NCBI RefSeq assembly: GCF_022376445.1
Contig: NW_025954966.1
Location: 62,001-126,000, forward strand
Length of the DNA: 64,000 bases
From: Fomitopsis serialis
Lineage: Eukaryota > Basidiomycota > Agaricomycetes > Polyporales > Fomitopsidaceae
Direction: 5' to 3'
Of this stretch, positions 34,275-46,770 are shown piece after piece. Under the pieces are notes generated by a model that was given only the letters and a program-made list of their open reading frames with translations, had not been told where the DNA came from and searched no databases. Both the position numbers and the translations under genes were made by a program. Each line of letters opens with the position of its first letter. Position 1 is the stretch's first letter.

Positions 34275-36288
34275 ATGCACGTTCCATCGGCAGACGACGT
34301 GAAGTACGGCGTGCATACGAAGCTCGTTGCGCCTGTGCACGGGTGGGCCTCCCGCCTTCGGCACGCGTTTGACTCCAAGGACGCCTTCCTGACGTACATC
34401 CACACGGAAGGCAACGCGCACCAGGGGCACTCGTGGGTCAATGAAGATCTCAAGCCGTCCCCGCCCGCACAGGTCAACTGGCGGTGGTACAACTTCTGCA
34501 TCTTCTGGTTCGGAATGGGCTTTGGCAACTGGTATGTCTTCACTGCCAGTGATCTTCGCGTTGCAACTGCTTATGCGCGGGCCGTGTTCATAGGACACTT
34601 GGCTCCAGTCTGGTTGACGGCGGTCTGTCATGGTGGCAGGCGACGATTTGTATCTGGATCGCCGCGACAGTGGCTGGGACGTGCATGGCGTTCAACTCGC
34701 GCGCTGCGGCGAACTACCATGTAGGCTACCCCGTCATTCTGCGTACCTGCTTCGGCATGTATGGGCACTACTGGCCGGTCCTAGCTCGCGGCGTCTGTGC
34801 CTGCCTCTGGGTCTCTGTCATCAGTGAGTGTAGCCCGACTTGCTCGACTGAGCACCGTTCTCATGCAGCACGTACGCAGCGTTCCAGGGCGGCGCGTTCG
34901 TCTCCACAATGATCAATTGCGTCGTCGGGAACGGCTGGAACGATCTATCTGTCTCCTTCCCCGAGTCTGTGGGCTGCACGGTCCAGCGCTTCGTCGGCTT
35001 CCTCATCTTCTGGGCGTTCCTCCTCCCGTTCTGCTCGCTCCGCCCGACGCGCCTCAAGTGGCTGTACAACTTCAAGGCGTGGATCCTTCCGCCGAGCGTC
35101 CTCGGCCTGCTCATCTACTGCCTTGTGCAGAGCAAGGGTAAGCTCGCCAGCACGGCGGCCCTCGCGGGCACGGACGCGAGCAAGCTCCCAAAGGGTGCAA
35201 CTCTGGCGTGGCTGATGGTCAGCTCGATCAATTCATGTATGGGTAACTGGGTAGGTGATTCAGACTGGGTGTTTTGGTATGGGTACTGACTGGGATGGCA
35301 GTCGACGTTCATCGCGAACATGCCCGACTTCTCGCGGTACTCGGACAGCCCCAATGCCGTGCTCTGGACGCACATCCTCTTTGTCCCCTTCCCCGCAGCT
35401 CTTGTAAGTATGCTGTGCGTTGTGCCAGGCGTAGCCTGTTTGCTGATCAATTCTCTATGCCATTAGGGTGGAATGATCGGCGTGTTTGGTACTGCTGCGC
35501 TCCAGCAAGCATGGGGCGTGACCATCTGGAACCAGTGGGACGTTTACGACGCGATGCTTGAGCACTCGTTCACAGGCCCGATGCGCTTCTTCGTCTTTCT
35601 GCTCGCGTTCTGCTCCCTGCTCTTCAACTTCGGCGCGCTCCTCGGCGCGAACCTGCTACCCTTCGGGTCGGACATCACCTCCCTCTTCCCGACGGTGTTC
35701 AACATCTCGCGGGGGATGTGGTTCTGCGGGACGATCGCGCTCGCGCTGCAGCCATGGAAGATCCTCGCGTCGAGCAACGGCTTCCTTGCGTTCCTCGGCG
35801 GGTACGGCATCTTCATGGGCCCCGCCGCGGCGATCATGATCACGGACTATTGGTTCGTGCGCCGCGGCAACATCGCGATCATGGACGCGTACTCGTCCGA
35901 GAAGGGCGCGACGTACATGTACTGGCGCGGCTTCAATCCCAACGCGTGCCTCGCGTACTTCTGCGGGATGATGCTCCCGTTCGTGGGCTTCGTGGGCACG
36001 TTTGGTGTGCCGGTGCCCAAGAACGCGACTAAGATCGACGACCTCGGGTGGTACGTCTCGGCGGTCACCGCGGGGGTGCTCTACGTTATCTTCTGCAAGA
36101 TCCGCCCGCTGAGCAATGTCGATCCAAGTATGCCCTTCGAGCAGATGGCGCATGAATTTGCGGATATGCGCGCGAGAGACGAGCGGGAGCGCCTGGCGGG
36201 CGAGGAGGCGAGTGTGGAGACGGACGAGAAGATCGCGGAGGAGGGTGGCAAGTCGGATGAGTATGACGTTGCTGTCTTGGAGGTGTGA
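34275..36288 (+). CDS. NCS1-family permease (uracil/allantoin/thiamine type)
   Basis: Five exons, 34275-34531, 34594-34823, 34880-35250, 35302-35403 and 35467-36288, give 593 residues. NCS1 marks are the N-terminal N-E-D-L-x-P then W-x-W-Y-N-F, the first splice giving W-T-L-G-S-S-L, the N-A-R-x-G-like region replaced here by F-N-S-R-A-A-A-N-Y-H-V-G-Y-P-V, then I-A-N-M-P-D-F-S-R-Y-S and A-A-I-M-I-T-D-Y-W-F-V-R-R-G. About 12 hydrophobic segments are visible. The family imports nucleobases, allantoin, thiamine or related compounds across the plasma membrane by cation symport; the substrate cannot be read from sequence. The tail is cytosolic and acidic (DEKIAEEGGKSDEYD). The exon 2/3 junction is the least certain; it was chosen to keep phase. 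Confidence 0.9.
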
Positions 36289-36901
36289 GCTTCGCGTCTA
36301 GGTATGATTTTGTACGAGACTGTACCAGTGCGGGAATGCTTGGGATGGTTGGATACGATATACGACGACAATTGTAGACATACACTCTGAAATATAGACA
36401 TACTGTAAACGACAATAGATGTTCACGATTGTTTCCTGGCTTCAAAACCTTGGGCTGGAAGTCGATACTCAACAAATACCCCTTATGCTTAGTACTTAGC
36501 AAAGGTTTGCGCGAGAGCAGCAGTTACGCGTTCATCGGACCCGCAGGAAACACACTGCTTTTGAATTGACCACATACTATGTGAAATGTCACATCCCACA
36601 ACTACCGCCTTTGAGCAGTGCCTTATCAGCCGGCACATTCGGGTAGAGACGCTAACATCAGTAGTAGTATATAGTAAAAATAGGTAGCGGTGGCAGTCGG
36701 TGGCGCCAGGTTGCTCTACGCTCGCAGAAGAGGTCGACCGGGATGCCACTGATAGGTCGGTTGTATCAAGACCTTTGGAGGCAGCTCTGGGTGAGCAAGG
36801 GCAGTGGCACGAATGGTAATTTCGTGCTTACCTAGAATTGGCCAAACATTGATGAAAGGACGCGCCGTCCAAAACTTAAAGTAGTAGCGGCGAACGGTGC
36901 A
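36289..36901. other. Intergenic between convergent genes
   Basis: About 610 bp separating the permease 3' end and the 3' end of the minus-strand gene at 36902. AT-richer; probably two 3' UTRs. No gene. Confidence 0.4.
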
Positions 36902-37908
36902 CTACAAACCTCTCGCCGCCCTATCCCCAAGCAGCTCTTTGAGGCGTGCCGCGATACCGTCCGTAAGTTGCGTGAGACCATCGGCAGTGCACAACCGGTA
37001 AGATGGCATGGCCTGGTACGTCTCTGCTAGAATCTACTGGCCGGATCAATACGCTCAGTCGCTCGACGGACGCGCTGGGCATGCGCACCTCGCCATCCTC
37101 AACGCGCACGGATGCGAGGATATCGTCAACGTCACCGATGCGGCCGAGTGCGGGAACGTTGCGCTGGTCTATGTCGCGAGCGCGATGGCGTCACGGGGCG
37201 CGCGATGTAATAGGACGGAGGCAGGTAGGGTGGTCAGTGGACGGGAAAGACGGGAGATAAGATGACACGCACCATGAATATGCATCCAGCCAACCTGGGT
37301 CTGAATGGCGCCGTTCTTCTGGATATCGTCCGCGCCGTCCTGGAGAGCTCCTTGGATTGCCTCGTGCAGTACGTCCCGGAATGGTGCTGGGACGCCAATG
37401 GAAGGTTGTCCGAGTGAGTAGTAAGCCTAGGATCACAGTCTGAGCGGAGAGACGTACCGTTTTCGACGAAATCGTTCAGCCCTGCGTCCTCTTCCTTCCC
37501 TCTAGGTGTGCTCGCGGGTAGCCACCCAATCACTGTGCAGGAGCGCACTGACGGCGGTGGCGTAGATAGGAAGGAGAGCGCAAAGACCGGTGCAGTGTGC
37601 GAGACGTCGCTGGGGGGCTCGAAGAGGTGGTAGAAGAGATCGGGTCGTTCGGGGTCGGGGAAGGACGTCGGCGGGGCTCTCGAGTCGGACGAGTGAGGCA
37701 TGGATGAGAACGGTCGAGTGCTCGAGCATATACAGGCTGGCGTGCGTATCCGACATGCTTGTCTTGAGGATACCGGGGACACTGGCAGTGGACGAGAGGC
37801 CTGAGCGTAACATCGCCGCGGCGCCCAGGTGAGCACGGGCACCCTCCGCGCGAGTCCGGCGGGACTGGTGTGGTGAATGAAACCAGACAGCACTCGCTGT
37901 GTTGCCAT
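36902..37908 (-). CDS. Conserved fungal protein with mitochondrial-type presequence
   Basis: Four minus-strand exons, 37908-37458, 37386-37273, 37168-37089 and 37021-36902, give 254 residues. The first 70 residues are rich in Arg, Ser and Ala with almost no acids (MATQRVLSG... RRVPVLTWAPRR), a mitochondrial targeting pattern. The body contains P-D-L-F-Y-H-L, S-C-T-V-I-G-W-L-P-A, A-G-L-N-D-F-V-E-N, then F-R-D-V-L-H-E-A, Q-x-G-W-M-H-I-H-D and R-I-G-D-V-D-D-I-L-A-S-V. I recognise this as a conserved but uncharacterised basidiomycete family. Splices were chosen to keep these blocks continuous; the exon 3/4 acceptor (gcagag) is unusual but restores V-E-D-G-E-T-Y-Q. Function unknown. Confidence 0.75.
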
Positions 37909-38559
37909 GCTGATGACAGAATAGATTGAGAGTTAGGATACTTACTTTTGTCGTCAGCGAGAGCAGACTTTTGCCGGCTAAGAACTTATATGGCTGCTCT
38001 TGACCGTGACGTCGTCCAGTTCGCCCAGCCACCGACTGGATTAGGCAGGTGTAGTGATTCGTGGCATCCGGGATCTGCCATGCTATTGGTCTTACCGAGC
38101 CTCATGCAACTTTACAGCTGCATGCAGACAGCAACATTGACCTAAGTAATATCGATAGGAGGTGGTGGTCTCGTTTCAAAGTACTTGCACAAAAGGGAGC
38201 CGTGCTGTGCACAAGTTTGCCGCATCATTTGTGCTTTGGCAACGCCAACTTCGGAACATCGCCCCCGTCAGTGGAGACAGTTGAGATCGAGAGGCAAAGG
38301 ACTCGACAGCTGTGCACCGTCGCTATGCAAAGAGTAAAAGGGACCCATTAATCATCAATCATTACCGAATGTCGAAAACCATCTCACTGAACTTACTTAC
38401 TTACTTAGTGTACTTAGTGACCCTAAGTTAACTTGCAGTCTACCAGATACTATCTTGATAATGTAAGTACTATACACAATCGAGCCTAATTGAGCCTGAA
38501 TAATGAGAGACAAGTAAACGAGTAAGTATGTGTGGGAACCTTTTGATCCGTTTTGAGTA
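37909..38559. promoter_or_regulatory. Divergent intergenic region upstream of chitin synthase
   Basis: About 650 bp between divergent start codons, so it should hold the promoters of both genes. It includes a short (ctta)n run at 38390-38410 and further cttagtg/acttag copies to 38440. No specific binding site recognised. Confidence 0.45.
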
Positions 38560-41500
38560 ATGCTCAGCGCGAGGCGTTCATGTCCGTCTCACGACGGCGA
38601 CGACCACGCCTCTTCCTCTCCCTTCCCTCTTCCCATCCTCGTCGACCACCTCGGCAGCTCGAAGACCGCTCAGGTGGCATATCGGGTCGCCATGAACAGA
38701 CGAGAGTCCACCGGTACTACTCGTCAGCGGCTGGAGGCCGTCGACGACCTCACGACGCTCGCTCCGGTGAACGAGGACATCATCGTATCATGCATCCGCG
38801 AACGGTTCATGACCGACAACATCTACACTAGCCTTGGGACTTCTGCTGTTGTCGCTGTTAATCCTCACAAGTATGTCTCCAGTAATTCCGACGCAGTGCT
38901 GCACAAGTATGCTGCCGAATACCGTGACACTTCTCCTGGCAAGACGCGTCTACCCCCGCACATCTTTCAGCTCGCCAACAATGCCTACTATCATATGCGG
39001 AGGACGACTCAGGACCAATCAATTCTCTTGACGTGCGTTGTTTATCACTCGTTACACTTCGCGCGGATTCCTGACCTCGAAGCAGCGGAGAGACTGGTAG
39101 TGGCAAGTCGGAGAACCGTCGTTTGGCGATCAAAACGCTGCTCGAGCTCAGTGTGAGCCAGCCAGGGAAGAAGGGCTCGAAGCTCGTCGGCCAAGTCCCC
39201 GCCGCCGAGTTCGTTCTCGAGACGTTCGGAAACGCACGCACACTTTTCAACCCCAATGCCTCGCGGTTTGGCAAGTACACCGAGCTGCAGTTCACCGAGC
39301 GTGGCCGCCTCTGCGGTATGAAGACCCTGGATTACTACCTGGAACGCAACCGCGTCGCCGGGGCGCCCTCGGGTGAGCGGAACTTCCACATCTTCTACTA
39401 CCTCGTCGCTGGGGCATCGCCGGAGGAGCGACAGCACCTCCACCTGCACGAGAAGACCACGTATCGCTACATCGGCTTGCGCAATGCGGGCGGCCGTGGG
39501 GCTGGGAGTGCTGGACGGAGCGAGGACGCCGTGAGGTTTGACCAGCTAAAAATGGCGCTCAAGAACGTTGGCTTCTCGAAACGGCATGTTGCGCAGACCT
39601 GCCAGCTAGTCGCCGCGATTCTTCACCTGGGCAACCTCGAGTTCACCATCGATCGCTTCCGTAATGAAGAGGCCGCCGTCGTCCGAAACACTGACGTCCT
39701 CGACATTGTCGCCGACTTCCTCGGCGTACAACCTTCCGCTCTCGAAGCGTCTTTATCATATCGGACAAAGCTCGTGAAAAAGGAGGTCTGCACGGTCTTC
39801 CTGGACCCCGATGGTGCCTCAGACAACCGAGACGAGCTCGCGAAGTCGCTGTACGCTTTGCTCTTCGCGTGGCTCAACGAGCATATCAACCAGCGCCTCT
39901 GCCGCGACGACTTCAACACGTTCATTGGCCTCTTCGACCTGCCCGGTCCTCAGAATCTCACCAGCCGACCGAATTCCCTCGACCAGTTTTGCGTTAACTT
40001 CGCGAACGAGCGGTTGCAGAACTTCATCCAAAGAAAGCTGTTCGAGAGCCACGTCGCCGAGTACAACAGTGAAGGGATCTCCCGCTATGTCCCACAGGTA
40101 CCCTACTTTGACAACTCGGAATGCCTCCGCTTGCTGCAGAACAGGCCGGGCGGCCTCATCCACATCATGGACGACCAGGCACGTCGCATGCCGAAGAAGA
40201 GCAGCCATACGATGGTCGAGGCGTTCACGAAGCGGTGGGGCAACCACTCTTCATTCAAGGCGGGATCCATTGACCGTACGGGCTTCCCGACGTTCACGGT
40301 CAACCACTTCACCGGCCCGGTCACCTATTCGTCGGAGAACTTCCTAGAGCGCAATCTCGAGGCACTCAACCCTGACTTCGTCTCCCTCCTGCGAGGCACG
40401 AGCGCGGGCGAGGGTCCTCCGGCGGACGGTTCCGGATCATCAAATCCCTTCGTTCGCAGCCTGTACTCAGGCAAGGCGATCGCGACGCAAGCGCACCCAC
40501 GCGACGAGGACACCATCGTGTCCGCGCAGCAGCCTGTGAAGCCCATGCGCGCGCCGTCCGTACGCAGGAAGGGCACCATCAAGCGCATGCCGACCGTCAG
40601 GGAAAGCGGCGAGGTCGACGAGAAGGACCGTGATGACGAGGAGCCGCTAGGTACGGCAGTACAGGCCAGCGGGCCACCGTGTGTGGCGGGCGAGTTCCGG
40701 TCTGCGTTGGACACGCTGTTCGAGACGCTGGAGGAAACACAGTCGTGGTACGTGTTCTGCGTCAACCCCAACGACTCCCAGCTCCCGAACCAGCTCGAGG
40801 GCCGCTCGGTCAAGGGCCAGGTCCGAGGCCTTGGCCTCGCGGAGGTGGCGAAGAGATGTATGTCTATGTTCGAGGCGAACATGACACCCGAGGAGCTCGT
40901 AGATCGTTACAGTGGGCACCTCGCGGTGCTCAATGTGCATGAAGGCGAACCGCGGGAACGCATAGAGCAAGCACGTACAGCACTGGGTCTTGATGAGAAA
41001 GATATCGTGCTCGGTATGAGCCAGGCAAGTCTCGGTTGACTTTGCACTGTACTCAGCTAACAGAGAATCTAGGTCTACCTCTCGCAACATGCGTTCCACG
41101 CGCTAGAGGACGATCTGCGTTCGAAGGACACCGAGGAGCAGAAACGTAACAGGATGCGGGATGCGGAAGCAGAGGCCGGGCTCGGCCCACGAGCTCTCGG
41201 CGATCCGTACGCACCGTACCTGACTCCCGACGCCGAGTCTCCTTACGAGGGCGGTTACAATGATCCGTTCGGGCAGTCTAACCAGCAGCTGCCGCTCGTG
41301 CAGAACGCCTCTCCATTCCAGCGCGGGGACATGTACGACGACTTCGACGAGAGGAAGTCATTGCGCAGCGACGACTATGATGGACGGAGCGCATACACGA
41401 GCCATCGCGACGTGGAGACTGCGTCAGCCTACACCGAGTCATACGCACCATCTCGTAACATGTTCCAAGACGCAGACAAGAAAGGCCTCCTCTCCGGTAA

Positions 41501-44500
41501 GGAGCCTCTCGCTGGAGAAATCCAGGAAGGCGAGACGACGGAGGTTCTCAAGGAGAGCACACTGCGCCGGCGGTGGGTGATGATATGCTGGATGCTCACG
41601 TTCTGGATACCTACTCCGCTGCTCGCATGGGTCGGTCGGATGAAGCGTCCTGACATCCAACAAGCGTGGCGAGAGAAACTGGCGCTCAACATGCTCATCT
41701 GGTTCGTCTGTGGTTGTGTCGTCTTCGTCATCGTCATCTTCGGTGGTCTCATTTGTCCAACGGCGCATGTGTTCTCGACGAGCGAGTTGCAGGCGCATTC
41801 GTACAAGAACAGCCCGAATAACGTATACACCTCGATTCACGGCGAAGTCTTCGATCTCACAGAAGTCGCCGTGACGCATCTGACTGTCGTACCCGTCGTA
41901 GCGGAGAAGTCGGTCCTCAATTATGGCGGTGTAGCCTCGGATGATCTCTTCCCAATTCAGGTGAGTTTAAGACAATTGTATTGTTGTATAACAGCCCTGC
42001 TCACGCGGTCGGTATAGGTTAGCGCGCTTTGCAATGGTGTCAGTGGTTCTGTGAGCCCCTACATCCAACTCAGTTCGGCCAACCAAACGGACGTCAACGC
42101 GCAATATCACGACTTCCGCGCATGGACTGATGACTCTCGACCTGACTGGTACTTCGAGCAGATGGTGCAGATGCGCTGGAACAACCGAGTTGGCTGGATG
42201 GGCTACACGATGTCTGATCTCAGCAACATGGCGAACAAGGGCAGCGCTGTTGGCGTTTACGACGGTATCATCTACGATCTCACCAACTACATCACGTCCC
42301 CGCCGTCAGTCGCTCCGCTTAACAACGAGGTGCTCCCGTCCGGTACGAATGTCGACACACAATTCATGAGCCCAGACGTCGTTAGCGTTTTCCAGTATAA
42401 CTCAGGGCAAGACGTGACGAAGAGGATCAACAGCCTCGGTTTGGACTCTCAGGTCCTTACGTGGCAAAAGACGTGCCTCCGCAACCTATTCGCCATCGGC
42501 AGGGTCGACACGCGCAATTCGCCGAAGTGCCAGTTCGCTACTTACATCCTGCTTGCGTTGTCTATCGTCATGGTCAGCGTCATTGGATTCAAGTTCATCG
42601 CCTCGATTAACTTCGGCTCGGAGCGCGCACCTGAAGACCATGACAAGTTCGTCATCTGCCAGGTTCCCTGTTACACGGAAGGCTTCCAGTCACTCCAGCG
42701 GACAATCACCTCTCTCGCGAAGCTGAAGTACGACGACAAGCGTAAGCTCCTCCTGATCGTTTGCGATGGTATGGTCGTCGGTTCCGGCAACGACCAGCCG
42801 ACCCCTCGCATCGTCTTGGATGTCCTGGGCGCGCCTCCAACATCGACGCCGAGCCGCTCAGCTTCTTGTCCCTTGGTGAGGGCGCGAAACAACACAATAT
42901 GGGTAAGGTGTACTCTGGACTCTACGAGACAGCCGGCCATGTCGTTCCCTACTTGGTCGTTGTCAAGTGCGGCAAGCCCGGCGAAAAGTCGAGACCTGGC
43001 AACCGTGGTAAGCGTGATACACAGATGTTGCTCATGCGCTTCTTGAACAAGGTATGCCTCTTGGGCTGCTGCATCATTGAACGAGGCTGATGCTTTCTCC
43101 TACAGGTCCATTTCAACGCTCCGATGAACCCGCTGGAGCTCGAGATGTATCACCAGATCAAGAATGTCATCGGTGTCAACCCGTCGTTCTACGAATACGT
43201 CTTCATGATCGATGCCGACACTACGGTTGAGCCGTTGTCGCTCAACAGGCTAATCTCGGCGTAAGTGCACTCTATCTGACCGCCATGAACTGTTCATTTA
43301 TTATCCCATAGTATGGTGCATGACAAGAAGGCGATCGGTGTTTGCGGAGAGACTGAGCTGTCGAACGCCAAACAGTCCATCGTGACTATGATGCAGGTGG
43401 GTGATAGCATTCGATGTTGTTTCGCGCGATCGCTCAGACTTTGCGCAGGTCTACGAATACTTTATCTCGCACCACATGGCGAAGGCATTCGAGTCCCTAT
43501 TCGGTTCCGTCTCTTGTTTGCCGGGTTGTTTCACGCTCTATCGTCTGCGTACGCCCGACACACACAAGCCGCTGTTCATCTCGAACCAGATCATCGACAA
43601 CTACTCCGAAAACCGCGTCGACACGCTGCACATGAAGAATCTGCTGCACCTCGGAGAAGATCGATACCTCACGACGCTGGTCATGAAACACTTCCCGATG
43701 TACAAGACGCTCTTCATTCGGGACGCGCACGCGTACACGGTCGCGCCAGACGACTGGAAGATTCTGCTGTCGCAGCGTCGGCGTTGGATCAACTCAACGG
43801 TACACAATCTCGGAGAGCTTGTCTTCTTGGAGCAGATGTGTGGATTCTGCTGTTTCTCGATGCGGTTCATCGTCATGATCGACTTGGTCTCGACGCTCAT
43901 CCAGCCCGTCACGGTTGCCTACGTGAGTGGTCATCTCACATTTATGTGCATTTAGATACTGATGGATCGTCGACACGTAGATTGTCTACTTGATTTACCG
44001 CGCGGTCGGCGAAAAACAAGGCATCCCAGTCATTTCAGCCATTATGATTGCTGCCGTCTACGGTCTGCAGGCACTAGTGTTCATTTTGCGCCGCAAGTGG
44101 GACATGATCGGGTGGATGGTGTTCTACATCCTTGCCATCCCGATCTTCTCGTTCTTCCTGCCGCTGTATTCGTTCTGGCGCATGGACGACTTCTCGTGGG
44201 GTGCCACGCGTGTCGTCTTGGGCGAGGCTGGTAAGAAGCTGGTTGTGCACGTACGTCGCCTTTGCCCTCTGCATCGAGGATGTCCAGCTGAATGTTATTT
44301 TTCTCGTCTAGGATGAAGGCAAGTTCGATCCGAGGGTGATTCCTTGAAGTCTGGAACGACTACGTATGTGCTTTCGCGACGCATTGATCTCCGCAATGCT
44401 GATGGTATATATGACAGGAAAATGAACTCTGGGACAAAGAGTCCAACCACAGTATCGGCTCGTGGGTGCCTCCGACCAAGATGATGCACGAAGGATACGC

Positions 44501-44966
44501 CGAGTCGCGCACCGGGTCCATCTACGGCCGCGAGACGTTCTACGAGCCCGCCATGTCCCGTGCGTACTCGCCATCGCCCTCGCAGGCCAACATGATGATG
44601 TACCCGCCGCCGGGCTACCACTCGGGGCGGAACACGCCGACGATGTCCGTTGTGGGCTATCCCGCACCTATGGGGGCTCCACCAAGCGGGCTCTACCAGC
44701 CGACGCCGTCGCGGCCAGCGAGTAACTACATCGGCGTGGACATTCCGCGGACGCAGACGCCGGAACAGGCGGGCTACTTCGACGGGCCGTCGGATGCGGA
44801 GATCGACCGCGCGGTGGAGGACATTCTGCGCAACGCGGACCTCGCGACGACGACGAAGCGCGAGATCCGGACGAGGCTGGAGCAGCGCTTCGGCATGGAC
44901 CTGTCCGCGCGCAAGCGTGCGGTGAACGAGGCGATCGACAGGGTGCTGCTCGCGCGCGCGGGCTGA
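38560..44966 (+). CDS. Chitin synthase with myosin motor domain, three 1-nt frame breaks
   Basis: Exons by eye: 38560-39032, 39086-41024, 41073-41960, 42018-43051, 43106-43260, 43312-43396, 43449-43922, 43981-44250, 44312-44363 and 44418-44966; about 1973 residues if the breaks are bridged. Order: myosin-like motor (G-E-T-G-S-G-K-S at about 39090, then N-P-N-A-S-R-F-G-K), a membrane segment near 41700, a cytochrome b5-like part, the GT2 catalytic region (E-D-R-Y-L-T, Q-R-R-R-W at about 43770), several membrane helices and a C-terminal DEK domain. This is the motor-type chitin synthase (class V/VII group) that polymerises GlcNAc at growing tips. Frame is lost by 1 nt at about 42831-42838 and by 1 nt twice within 44340-44357 (near P-L-K-S-W-N-D-Y). 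The intron at 41025-41072 begins GC, not GT. Confidence 0.9.
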
Positions 44967-45540
44967 GGGGTGGACTGGACTTGCACAAGTAGACGTCGTG
45001 GACTGGGTATGATCGCATGCTTTCGGGACTTCGGTTTGGTTCCCCCTCGTACTTTTTTCTTCGTTTCATGCCTGCGCATCGGATTGTTGGTTGCTCGCTC
45101 ATGCAGAACGGACTTTCGCTCGTATTATGACACGCCGGAGCGGCGACGCCTCTCGTTTCTGAATCCCAGTACTTTATGTTACCTAGCTACACCCACACGG
45201 ACTGGACAATCCCATGTACAATGCTCGCATAGTATCTCAGACGCATAGCCTCTAATCATGTTTCCTTCTTGGACATGGCACCCTGGGAGACGTTGTCGAT
45301 CGTGCGGAGCATGGGGTACGTGGCTGCAGATGCCGATGCGTGCAGGCGAGTGCCTGAGGCCTGATATGTATATCGTGCTAGTCCATGTGGTCCGGGCGTA
45401 GACTGCGTTCCTCAGACCGCACTCGGCGCTCCGGACGTCGTGAAACGACATCGAAGATGTCCAGCGGGTTCAGGTCAACTGCATGGTGACGCCTGTGTCG
45501 TAGAGCGTCGAGCTGGTGTCGAGTCGCCTGAGGACGTAAG
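44967..45540. other. Intergenic between convergent genes
   Basis: About 570 bp between the 3' ends of the chitin synthase and the minus-strand Cys-rich gene; probably 3' UTRs. No motif-bearing frame. Confidence 0.4.
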
Positions 45541-46234
45541 CTACTGTGCTGCCATGTAGGTCGAGGCAGAGCACTGAGCCTGCGTAGGAGACAATGAAGC
45601 AAGCGTCCGACCAAACGGTGTATTAGACTTACAATCCATGAAAGAACATGTCCTGTCGGCATATTCAGTACACACTTCAGCTCGACACTTCAGCTCGACG
45701 TAACCGGCGAACTCACCAAACGGATGAACCACCACGGCTGGCCTGGGTCCCGATATCCCGCACGCCTCATCCCACCTTCGCGCCCTCCGCACCACTACCA
45801 CCTCGGCCGCGCTCTCCTGCGGGACCGCCTCTGGCTGCCGCGCTTCCATCGACGCCCTCGGTGCCGGCTGCGCGCTCACCACGTCTGGATCCGCAGCCGC
45901 AGCCGGCTGCCCCTCCCGCTGTCGCCGTGCGCGCTCCTTCTCGACCCAGTCGTCCTCAGAGTCGAACGAGCCCTTACAGCAGGGCCCGCAGCAGCCTGCC
46001 TGTGTGCTGCTCCCCGGGCAGCATCGTGCTGTATGTGAGTGTGGTTAGCGGGTGGCAGCGGGAGAAGCGAGCACGACGCACTGAGCTGCAGCCATGAGGT
46101 GAAGCCTTCACCGCAGCATATGCCTATGGTCGGCCCAGATGTCAATCAAGCTAGAGGTTTGAGGTCGTTTGAGTTGACTTACAGCATAACCCGCAACACG
46201 CTCCTACAACGTCTTCCCCGGCAGAGTTCGACAT
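45541..46234 (-). CDS. Small Cys-rich protein with a 12-nt exon
   Basis: Five minus-strand exons, 46234-46183, 46123-46112, 46028-45717, 45652-45633 and 45579-45541, give 144 residues. The N-terminus is a dense Cys cluster (G-A-C-C-G-L-C-C-I-C-C, then C-C-P and G-C-C-G-P-C-C-K-G-S-F-D). It is followed by a charged DWVEKERARRQRE helix and a Pro/Ala-rich region ending VVVHPFG. The micro-exon 46123-46112 encodes the C-I-C-C turn and keeps phase with strong flanking signals, and the repeated CC spacing supports it. No signal peptide is seen. I recall similar short CC-motif proteins in other mushrooms but know no function; palmitoylation or metal binding are possible. An alternative reads through exons 4-5 unspliced from 45717 to 45541. 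Confidence 0.55.
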
Positions 46235-46770
46235 CGTCGATTAGCTACTGACGTCGAGTCGCGGCAGTGGGGGGGGGGGGCTGTCGTTCGGAACACACAG
46301 ATGAGGCTGACCAGGAGGGCTATTTGTATGCAGCAAGGCCGTCAGGGGCAGGTCGCTCGCAAAAGGCAGTAAGGCGGTCCCGGACCCATTGGTGCACCGC
46401 CGCGGCATGAGAAAGTCCAACGCAGGGCAGTACACCGTGACAGTGCTCCATGTTGTTCCTATATACTTATGTCGTGTATAGTGGAGTTCGACATGTGGAA
46501 GGTGCCATGATGAGTCCTGCGCTGCTCGGGCTGATGGTGATAGCAGAACGGGAGCGTTTCAACGCTGCGCGGAACGCAAGGAAGTGCCCGCTAGCACACC
46601 GAATCCACTGGTACTGTTCCGTGGTACAAGTACAGACTCACTTGTTGACCTCACATCCTGTCACTGCCTATTGGCGCAATGCACATACATCGCCGGGGGT
46701 ACAGATCCACACAACAATAGCATCGACACATTGCACGCGAACGTCTTGGATTCACATACATCACTCCATC
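46235..46770. other. Intergenic with a poly-G run
   Basis: About 540 bp with no gene. A run of about ten G at 46270 may be length-variable in reads. It contains the 3' end region of the downstream minus-strand glycosidase. Confidence 0.4.

Noticed and set aside
33909..34631. 240-codon minus-strand frame
   Set aside because: Overlaps the first exon of the NCS1 permease in antisense and has no motif.
38390..38410. Telomere-like or satellite repeat
   Set aside because: Only a few ctta units; too short for anything but a microsatellite.
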